Positions 57,201 through 64,000 of a stretch of 64,000 nt of DNA are shown here, piece by piece. The number at the start of each line of letters is the position of its first letter. Position 1 is the first letter of the stretch. The notes under the pieces were generated by a model. It was not told where the DNA came from. It saw nothing but the letters and a program-made list of their open reading frames with translations, and ran no database searches. Source of the stretch: Verrucomicrobiota bacterium (GTDB lineage: Bacteria > Verrucomicrobiota > Verrucomicrobiia > Opitutales > Opitutaceae); the NCBI GenBank assembly GCA_028293565.1, contig JAQGON010000111.1, positions 1 through 64,000 of the forward strand, given 5' to 3'. Made by a program: the position numbers and the translations under genes.

Positions 57201-57782
57201 CCCGAGATCCGCCGGCTTGTGCACCACGCGCATGCCGCGGCCGCCGCCGCCGAACGCCGCCTTGATGATCAGCGGAAAACCGATCTCGCGGGCCGCCTTC
57301 AGCGCCACTGCGCGATCCGTCACCGGCTCCTCCGTGCCCGGCAGCGTCGGCACCTTGATCTTCTTCGCCAAGGAGCGCGCGGCGGTCTTGTCGCCCATCA
57401 TCTCCAGCAGCTCCGGGCGCGGGCCCACCCAGATGATTCCCGCCGCCTCGCACGCGCGGGCGAACGCCGCGTTCTCCGAGAGAAAGCCGTAGCCGGGGTG
57501 GATCGCGTGCGCGCCTTTTTCCCGCGCGACAGCCACGATGCTCGCGATGTCGAGGTAGGCCGCGACCGGGCCCTTGCCATGGCCGACCTGATACGCCTCG
57601 TCCGCCTTGTAGCGGTGGATGCAGAACCGGTCCTCCTCCGCGTACACTGCGACCGTCCGCAGTCCGAGTTCGGTGCCGGCGCGAAAAATGCGGACCGCGA
57701 TCTCGCCGCGGTTGGCCGCCAGCAGCTTTTGCAGCGGGCGAATTGACGGGGCAGCAGGGCGGGAATCGGCGACGGTTATCAC
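54222..57782 (-). CDS. pyc: Pyruvate carboxylase
   Basis: Biotin carboxylase domain ([42 protein letters not shown]), carboxyltransferase ([19 protein letters not shown]), biotin site MEAMKMQT. Confidence 0.97.
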   Translation of the reverse strand: [1186 protein letters not shown]

Positions 57783-57856
57783 AGTGATAGAAGCAGCCCC
57801 CGCTTGTAGGGAGCCGCGGGTTCACCGCCAAGGAGAACTATTCAGGGCGACGGGCG

Positions 57857-58837
57857 CTACCGGATCGCGGCCACCAGTTCGTACGACCGCTTCCGCGCTT
57901 CGTGATCGAAGATCGCAGCGGTGATCATCAGCTCGTCGACCTTCGTTCTTTCGACGAACGCCCCAATTCCCCGTTTCACGGTTTCCGGCGAGCCGATCAC
58001 CGCCTCGCGAAACGCGCGGCCCACCATCTCCTGCTCGAGCGCCGAGCTCATTTCATCGAGATTCCTGACCGGAGGCGGCAGCGGACCCGGCCGTCCGCGG
58101 CGGAGGTTGATGAAGCTCTGCTGGAGCGAACTGAAATGAAACCGGGCTTCGTCATCGGTGTCGGCGGCGACCACCCCGATGGCCGCCATCGCGTGCGGCC
58201 TGGGCCAGGCAGGCGACGGGGAATATTCACGCCGGAAGGTGGCCAGCGCCTCCTCGAGCTGGTCGGGGGCGAAATGCGCCGCGAACGCGAAGGGCAGCCC
58301 CAGCGCCGCCGCCAGCTGCGCGCTGAACAGGCTCGAGCCCAGCAGCCAGATGGGCACGCCGACTCCGGCGCCCGGCACGGCCTGCACCGCCTGGTTCGGA
58401 ATCGGGGGCAGGAAATAGGACTGCAGCTCCATCACGTCCTGGGGAAAGGTGTCCGCCGTGTTCGCGCTTCCACGGCGCAGCGCCCGGGCGGTCAGCGGAT
58501 CCGTGCCCGGCGCGCGTCCGAGCCCGAGGTCGATGCGGCCGGGGAACAGCGTCGCGAGCGTCCCGAACTGTTCCGCGATCACGAGGGGCGAGTGATTCGG
58601 CAGCATGATTCCGCCGGAGCCCACGCGGATGGACGACGTGCCCGCGGCCACGTGCCCGATCACCACCGAGGTGGCCGCGCTCGCGATGCCGGGCATGTTA
58701 TGGTGCTCCGCGAGCCAGTAGCGCCGGTAACCGAGCTTTTCCGCGTGCCGCGCGAGATCGAGCGAGCGGTGCAGGGCGTCGGCAGCCGTGCCGCCCTGCA
58801 TGATGGGCGAGAGATCCAGGACCGAGAGCGGAATCAT
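57857..58837 (-). CDS. LLM-class flavin-dependent oxidoreductase
   Basis: [64 protein letters not shown]. Confidence 0.95.
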   Translation of the reverse strand: MIPLSVLDLSPIMQGGTAADALHRSLDLARHAEKLGYRRYWLAEHHNMPGIASAATSVVIGHVAAGTSSIRVGSGGIMLPNHSPLVIAEQFGTLATLFPGRIDLGLGRAPGTDPLTARALRRGSANTADTFPQDVMELQSYFLPPIPNQAVQAVPGAGVGVPIWLLGSSLFSAQLAAALGLPFAFAAHFAPDQLEEALATFRREYSPSPAWPRPHAMAAIGVVAADTDDEARFHFSSLQQSFINLRRGRPGPLPPPVRNLDEMSSALEQEMVGRAFREAVIGSPETVKRGIGAFVERTKVDELMITAAIFDHEARKRSYELVAAIR

Positions 58838-58885
58838 CCGTCATCGTGTTCAACCCCGCGAAATTTGCCAGCGAAGCTGCGCCGG

Positions 58886-59200
58886 TCAGAGACCGGCGCC
58901 TCCCCGCATCCGCTCCGCGGCGCATTCCGGGGAACCCCGCGCGAGCTCGCGGCACACCTGCGGGCGGTTCCCGTACGCCGTGCAGAAAAATTCGGCCGCG
59001 CCGGCTTGGCCGCGCCGGATCTCCAGCGCGGCGCAGTGGCCGTCGCTCATGCGCATGTACGCGCGATGGCCGATGAAATGGGCGAGCCGGTCCGCCGCCG
59101 GGCCCAGACGCTCCCAGTCGCTGCCGGTCACGCGGACAAACCGGTCCGTCGGCGAAAAACAGCACGCGCCACAGCGAAGGCATTCGGGCAGCGCGGTCAT
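58886..59200 (-). CDS. YkgJ-family cysteine cluster protein
   Basis: CLRCGACCFSP; CAALEIRRGQAGAAEFFCTAYGNRPQVCREL. Confidence 0.85.
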   Translation of the reverse strand: MTALPECLRCGACCFSPTDRFVRVTGSDWERLGPAADRLAHFIGHRAYMRMSDGHCAALEIRRGQAGAAEFFCTAYGNRPQVCRELARGSPECAAERMRGGAGL

Positions 59201-59279
59201 CGGCGCCGAGTGATGCCGGAAAACGGCCTGCGCTCAACGTCCAACGCCGGCCCGGGCAACCGGAGGGAAGTGGCGCCGA

Positions 59280-61370
59280 ATGTTGGGCGTTGAGCGTTTC
59301 CGGGATCGTGCTTCTACTTGGAACGTGGCTTCCCCTCCCCGACATGCGCGGACCCTGCGCTGGTTCTGGCTGGCGCCGGTGGCGCTCCTGGTCGCCGCGT
59401 TTCATTTTTCACCCTTCCGGCCGGCGCTCGATCGCTCGTTCCTCGACCTGTCGAGCCGCCATCCTTTGCGCGCGCCGGCGCTGCCGGGAGATTCCGCGAT
59501 GGTCCTGATCGACGAGACGACGCTCGCGTTGCTCAGCACGCAGGGCCTCCGCTGGCCCTTCCCGCGCGCCGTCTTCGCGCAGCTCATTGCCGGCCTCCGC
59601 CAGGCCGGCGCCAGCCGGATCGTGATGGATTTCACCTTCTTCGAGGAATCGATGGCGGGCGACCAGGACCTGCTCCTGGCCGGGGTCGCCGCCGCCACCC
59701 CGGGAGTGGTCCTCGCGCGCACGGTCGAGCGCGCGCCGGTTTTCTGGAGCGACGAATTCGTCGCCGCCCACCCCGCCTATTTTCTCCGGCCCCGCACCGG
59801 TTTGGTGGAGTTCCCCGTCGACAGCGACGGGACGGCGAGAAGCTATCGCTCCCGGGGCTCCCTCGCGGCGGCGGCGTTTGATCCTCCGTCAACGCGCCCC
59901 GGCGGAGTCATCCGCTGGCACGGCGGTCTCGACCAGCTCGCCGCCCGCGGCGTGCCGGTCCTTTCGGCCCAGCCGCTGATCGAAGCCGGCGCCGCCATCC
60001 TCCAGCGCGTGATCGCGGCAGCGCCCAATCTCGACGTCGCCGAAATCGATCGCGCGCTCCAGGCCGAGCCGGTCCTGGAGGGGAAAACCGGCGCCCTCCT
60101 GCGCGGGAAGACCGTCTTCGTCGGCGCCAACGCCAGCGGAACGTTCGACCTCAAGTCGCTGCCGGTCGGAAAACTCGAGCCGGGTGTGCTCCTGCACTGG
60201 ACCGCCTGGACAAATCTCGCCGGCAACGGGTTCATCGCGACGCTGCCGCGGGGGAGCGCCCTGGCAGGCGCGGGCGTCGTGGGCGGGCTGCTCCTGCTGC
60301 TGGCAGGACGCTGGCCGGGACTGGGGGTGCCGACCTCCGCCGCCGCGCTCCTCGTCGTGCTGGTGTTCGCAGCTTCCTATGGCGGGCTTTCCGCCGGCTG
60401 GTTTTTTCCTCCGGCCACTCCCGCGGTGGCAGCGGTGCTCATGCTGCTCGGGATCGTCGCGGAAAATTTCTGGCAGGAACAGCGCCGCAAGCGCGAGATC
60501 CAGACGATGTTTGGCGCGTACGTCGACCCCGGCGTCGTGGCCCAGCTCGTCCGGGACCCGAACGCGATCCGGCTGGGAGGCGAGAGGCGCGCGGCGACGG
60601 TGTATTTTTCCGACCTGGCGGGCTTCACGGACCTTTCGGAAAAGCTGCCGCCGGATCAGCTGATGGAAATCGTGAACCGGTACCTCCAGGAAATGAGCGA
60701 GTGCCTGCTCGATCACGGGGCGTACATCGACAAGTACATCGGCGACGCCGTCATGGCCGTGTTCGGCGCGCCGCTCGCGGATCCGGACCATGCCGCGACC
60801 GCCTGCACCGGCGCCCTCGCCGCGCAGCGCGTCCTGGCGCGGATCAACGCCGACATCGGCCCGAGGCTCGGCCAGACCCTCGCGATGCGGATCGGCATCA
60901 ACACCGGTGAAATGCTCGTGGGCAATCTCGGCTCCGACCGGAAGAAAAATTACACCGTGCTCGGCGACGCGGTGAATCTCGCGTCGCGCCTTGAAGGCGC
61001 GAACAAGGAGTTCGGGACCGCCATCATGCTGGGCGAAAACACCGCGCGCGCCGTCGCCGGGCGATTTGCGCTTCGGCCGCTGACCCGTCTCCGCGTCAAG
61101 GGAAAGCAGACCGCCGTGGAGGTTTTCGAGCTCGTGGGGCGATTCGAAGAATTGACCCCGACCCAGCGCGACTTCCTCGCCGCGTACGAACAGGGCTACG
61201 GTCATTTCGGCGCGCGACGGTTTGCCGAGGCCGAGATTGATTTTGGCCGTGCGCTCGCGGTCGTTCCCTCCGATGATCTCGCCCGCGAGCTGCAGGAACA
61301 GTCCCGCGAGCTCGCCGCCCACCCGCCACCCCCCGACTGGGAACCCATCGTCACCCTGAAATCAAAATGA
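59280..61370 (+). CDS. CHASE2-domain adenylate/guanylate cyclase
   Basis: ALPGDSAMVLIDETTLALL...RWPFPRAVFAQLI CHASE2; TM segments; VYFSDLAGFTDLSEKL, YIDKYIGDAVMAVFGAP class III cyclase. Start uncertain (ATG 59280 or GTG 59325). Confidence 0.92.
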   Translation: MLGVERFRDRASTWNVASPPRHARTLRWFWLAPVALLVAAFHFSPFRPALDRSFLDLSSRHPLRAPALPGDSAMVLIDETTLALLSTQGLRWPFPRAVFAQLIAGLRQAGASRIVMDFTFFEESMAGDQDLLLAGVAAATPGVVLARTVERAPVFWSDEFVAAHPAYFLRPRTGLVEFPVDSDGTARSYRSRGSLAAAAFDPPSTRPGGVIRWHGGLDQLAARGVPVLSAQPLIEAGAAILQRVIAAAPNLDVAEIDRALQAEPVLEGKTGALLRGKTVFVGANASGTFDLKSLPVGKLEPGVLLHWTAWTNLAGNGFIATLPRGSALAGAGVVGGLLLLLAGRWPGLGVPTSAAALLVVLVFAASYGGLSAGWFFPPATPAVAAVLMLLGIVAENFWQEQRRKREIQTMFGAYVDPGVVAQLVRDPNAIRLGGERRAATVYFSDLAGFTDLSEKLPPDQLMEIVNRYLQEMSECLLDHGAYIDKYIGDAVMAVFGAPLADPDHAATACTGALAAQRVLARINADIGPRLGQTLAMRIGINTGEMLVGNLGSDRKKNYTVLGDAVNLASRLEGANKEFGTAIMLGENTARAVAGRFALRPLTRLRVKGKQTAVEVFELVGRFEELTPTQRDFLAAYEQGYGHFGARRFAEAEIDFGRALAVVPSDDLARELQEQSRELAAHPPPPDWEPIVTLKSK

Positions 61371-61855
61371 AGCCCCGCTCATCCGGCTTTTTCCTGGCCG
61401 CCGCGCTGCTGGCGGCCGCCGCGGAGGCGGCAGTCGTCAGCGGCGGCTCCGTTTACGCGAAACGTTTCGAGACCACCCTGCTGAGCGAGCCCCAGCCGCT
61501 CGCGGCGCCCGCGGCCAAGGTCGGCGTCGGCCGCAAGCTGAAGGTGGACGAAGTCCGGGGCGTCTGGCTCCGGGTGAGCGACGGCGGGACCAGCGGCTGG
61601 GTTTTCTCCGGCAACGTTTCCGAGACCAAGCCGGTGGAGATCAAGGGACTCGACGGCCTTCCCCTGGCCGCGAGCAAGACGACCGCCACCGCCGCCGCGC
61701 GGCCCCTCACTCCCGCGGCGGCCGACTACGCCAGTCGAAAGAACCTCGGCACCGCCGGCGGCGATCTCGACTGGCTGCTCCAGCAGTGCCGCGCCGTCAG
61801 TGACCAGGAGCTCGAGCATTTCCTGCAGGAAAAAAAGAAGGGGGACTTCCAATGA
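61367..61855 (+). CDS. Secreted SH3-like domain protein
   Basis: Signal peptide; VGRKLKVDEVRGVWLRVSDGGTSGWVFSGNV; overlaps cyclase stop. Confidence 0.75.
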   Translation: MKPRSSGFFLAAALLAAAAEAAVVSGGSVYAKRFETTLLSEPQPLAAPAAKVGVGRKLKVDEVRGVWLRVSDGGTSGWVFSGNVSETKPVEIKGLDGLPLAASKTTATAAARPLTPAAADYASRKNLGTAGGDLDWLLQQCRAVSDQELEHFLQEKKKGDFQ

Positions 61856-62634
61856 AGCCTCGTCCCTGGCTCGTGATTTTCCTGGCCGCGGCGCTGGCCC
61901 CGGCCGCATTCGGCCAGTTCGATTTCGGCAAGCTTTCCAAAGGGCTCGATACGCTGAAGGACGTCGGCAAGGTCGCCAAGGGCGCGGCGAAGATCGGGCC
62001 CGAGGAGGAAAAAATCATCGGCGACTCCGTCGCCCTCGAGATCGTCGGAAAATACGGCGGGATTGTCCGCGACGAAACGGTCACGCGGCGCGTCAACCTC
62101 GTCGGCCGCGCGGTTGCCCGCTGCTCCAGCCGGCCCGACGCGCAGTGGAAATTCGGGGTGCTCGATTCGGCCAGCGTCAACGCCTTTTCCGCACCCGACG
62201 GTTACGTCTTCATCACGCGCGGGCTCTATGACCTCGCCGAAACCGACGACGCCCTCGCCGGCATCCTCGGCCATGAAATCGCGCACATCACCAAGCGCCA
62301 CGCGCTGAGCATCGTGGAGCGCGGCGAGTTTGTCTCGGGCGTGACGGGCATCGCCTCGCGCGAGAACGGCAACGTCCGTCAGATGGAGGCGCAGCTGAAG
62401 CAGTTCGACCTGGGCGTGGAAAAGATCCTCACGACGCTGTTCGAGAAGGGCTTCGACCCGCAGACGGAATACGAGGCCGACAAGGAAGGCCGCGCGCTGG
62501 CTGCGACGACCGGCTATGCCGCCGGCGGGCTCCGCGCGGTGCTGGCGACGCTGGACCGGCGCGGCGGGGATGCGCGCCAGGTTTTCTCGACGCATCCGCC
62601 ATTGAAGGAGCGCATCAGGCGCCTGCCCGATTGA
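61852..62634 (+). CDS. M48-family metalloprotease, secreted
   Basis: NAFSAPDGYVFITRGLYDLAETDDALAGILGHEIAHITKRHAL; HEIAH zinc motif. Confidence 0.92.
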   Translation: MKPRPWLVIFLAAALAPAAFGQFDFGKLSKGLDTLKDVGKVAKGAAKIGPEEEKIIGDSVALEIVGKYGGIVRDETVTRRVNLVGRAVARCSSRPDAQWKFGVLDSASVNAFSAPDGYVFITRGLYDLAETDDALAGILGHEIAHITKRHALSIVERGEFVSGVTGIASRENGNVRQMEAQLKQFDLGVEKILTTLFEKGFDPQTEYEADKEGRALAATTGYAAGGLRAVLATLDRRGGDARQVFSTHPPLKERIRRLPD

Positions 62635-62649
62635 CGCGGAATTTCCGGG

Positions 62650-63114
62650 ATGAAACGAAAGCTGCTGGCCGTCCTCGTCGCCATCCTCCTGGTGATCCAG
62701 GTTTTTCGTCCGGATCGAAACGTCTCGGCCGCCGCCGCGTTTGCCGGCCGGGATGACATCACCGCACTCGCGCCGCCGCCGCCGGAGGTCCGGAAAATCC
62801 TCGAGGCCGCCTGCTACGACTGCCACTCGAACCACACGGAGTACCCGTGGTATTCGAACGTGCAGCCCGTGGGATGGTGGCTCGCGCAGCATGTCCACGA
62901 CGGGAAGAAGCAGCTGAATTTCTCGGAATTCAACGCGTACAGCATGAAGCGGAAGATGAAGAAGCTGGAGGATCTCTGCGACGAGGTGCGCGAGGGCACG
63001 ATGCCGTACAAATCATACGGCTGGATGCATCGCGGCGCCCGCCTGAGCGAGTCCGAGCGCAGCGCGCTCTGCGCGTGGTCCGAGGCGGTGCAGGAGCAGC
63101 TCGCCGGGAAATGA
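62650..63114 (+). CDS. Heme-binding domain (CxxCH) protein
   Basis: AACYDCHSNHTEYPWYSNVQPVGWWLAQHVHDGKKQLNFSEFNAY. Confidence 0.9.
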   Translation: MKRKLLAVLVAILLVIQVFRPDRNVSAAAAFAGRDDITALAPPPPEVRKILEAACYDCHSNHTEYPWYSNVQPVGWWLAQHVHDGKKQLNFSEFNAYSMKRKMKKLEDLCDEVREGTMPYKSYGWMHRGARLSESERSALCAWSEAVQEQLAGK

Positions 63115-63169
63115 TCTTTCCCCCGCCGCGTCCTTGACCGGAAGCTGGCCCGGATCGTTGAATGGGAGG

Positions 63170-63709
63170 ATGCTGCGGCCGCCCGAAACCTTCCTCACGG
63201 CCCGGCTCGCGGCCCGGAGGGCGACCGTCGCAGATGCGCCCGCTGTCCTTGCAGCGTACGCGAACGATGAAACCGTGACGCGTTACCTTTCCTGGAAGGC
63301 GCACGCCGACGTCAAGCCGGTCGAGGAATTTCTCGGACACGCCGAGGAGGCCTGGCGCACCGGAAAGGGGGCCATGCCATGGCTGCTTCACCTTCGCGAC
63401 ACCTCCGAACTGGCCGGCTCGATCGGCGTCTCCCTGGGCACAGGCTCGGCCATGTTCGGCTATGTGCTCGCGAAAAAACACTGGCACCGCGGCCTCATGG
63501 CCGAGGCGCTGAGCTCGCTCGTCGAATGGTCGCTGGCGCAGCCGTCGATCTACCGGGCGTGGGCATTCTGCGACGTCGAAAATCCCGCGTCGGTCCGGGT
63601 GATGGAAAAGGCAGGGATGCAGCGCGAGGGCGTCCTGCGCCGCTGGCACGTGTGCCCGACCATCGGATCCGAACCCCGCGACTGCACCGTCTGCGCCCGG
63701 GTAAAGTGA
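63170..63709 (+). CDS. GNAT-family N-acetyltransferase (RimJ-like)
   Basis: MLRPPETFLTARLAARRATVADAPAVLAAYANDETVTRYLSW; YVLAKKHWHRGLMAEAL; NPASVRVMEKAGMQREG. Confidence 0.93.
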   Translation: MLRPPETFLTARLAARRATVADAPAVLAAYANDETVTRYLSWKAHADVKPVEEFLGHAEEAWRTGKGAMPWLLHLRDTSELAGSIGVSLGTGSAMFGYVLAKKHWHRGLMAEALSSLVEWSLAQPSIYRAWAFCDVENPASVRVMEKAGMQREGVLRRWHVCPTIGSEPRDCTVCARVK

Positions 63710-63723
63710 GTCCGCCAGGGTGG

Positions 63724-63744
63724 AGCGCGTTGCCCCAACGCGCT
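63724..63744. repeat. Short palindromic hairpin
   Basis: AGCGCGTT-GCCCC-AACGCGCT, perfect 8-bp stem in a convergent intergenic gap; terminator or REP-like element. Confidence 0.4.
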
Positions 63745-63812
63745 GGCGGCGCGAGTTCAACCTGGAACGTGAACGCAGTCCCCAACCCACGCGGCACCTC
63801 AAGCCCGAAAAA

Positions 63813-64000
63813 TCAGCCCTTCAGCGCGCCGGCGGAAATGCCCTTCACGATGTGGCGCTGGAGCAGCAGGTAGAGCGCGAGGATCGGGAGCGTCACCAGG
63901 ACCAGGCCGGCGAAAAGCATGCCATAATCCGTGTGGTACTGCGCGGTGATCGAAAGGTTCGCCAAACCCAGCGGCAGCGTTCGCGCCGTGTGGGTCGTGT
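63813..64000 (-). CDS. Carbohydrate ABC transporter permease, C-terminal part (truncated by window end)
   Basis: Minus-strand frame ends ...LVLVTLPILALYLLLQRHIVKGISAGALKG*, typical MalG-family C-terminus. Confidence 0.85.
   Translation of the reverse strand, partial: TTHTARTLPLGLANLSITAQYHTDYGMLFAGLVLVTLPILALYLLLQRHIVKGISAGALKG

Noticed and set aside
54132-57746. 1204-aa plus-strand ORF antisense to pyruvate carboxylase
   Set aside because: Codon-complement shadow; pyruvate carboxylase motifs on the minus strand are unambiguous.
1-64000. CRISPR array, transposase/IS element, intact prophage, rRNA operon
   Set aside because: No spaced direct-repeat array, DDE/HUH transposase, integrase, phage structural gene or rRNA sequence was recognised.

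Overview
High-GC bacterial chromosome segment. Gene content and style suggest Verrucomicrobiota/Opitutaceae, but this is inference only. About 50 protein-coding genes are supportable, and most are ordinary metabolism, transport or regulation. Main content in order: asparaginase C-terminus, TRIC-like channel, matrixin-type secreted protease, RNase II-family enzyme, MacA/MacB-like efflux operon, GH2 enzyme, methyltransferase, LysR regulator, hybrid kinase, GH39-like enzyme, tRNA island, cache sensor/receiver operon, second hybrid kinase, a glycan-utilisation region (sugar ABC transporter, TonB receptor, LacI regulator, heparinase-like protein, enolase-superfamily enzymes, SDR, AKRs, GH2), glycyl-tRNA synthetase, a hydroxylase/GH3-adenylase/enolase operon, pyruvate carboxylase, and a CHASE2 cyclase operon. 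The strongest unusual signal is a tRNA(CAU) gene (20866-21175) split in the anticodon loop by a 234-nt ORF-less group I intron. A 42-nt intronless copy of the 3' half of the same tRNA lies about 0.9 kb away in inverted orientation. Other points of interest are a tandem pair of secreted papain-like proteins, one of which seems to have lost its catalytic residues, next to a kinase-less cache/HAMP/PAS sensor; a translationally coupled hydroxylase/GH3/enolase operon; several families of intergenic palindromic repeats including a nested insertion; and a secreted protein of tandem TonB_C-like domains. No CRISPR array, transposase or intact prophage was seen. All calls come from reading the sequence and the supplied ORF track; no database search was run.
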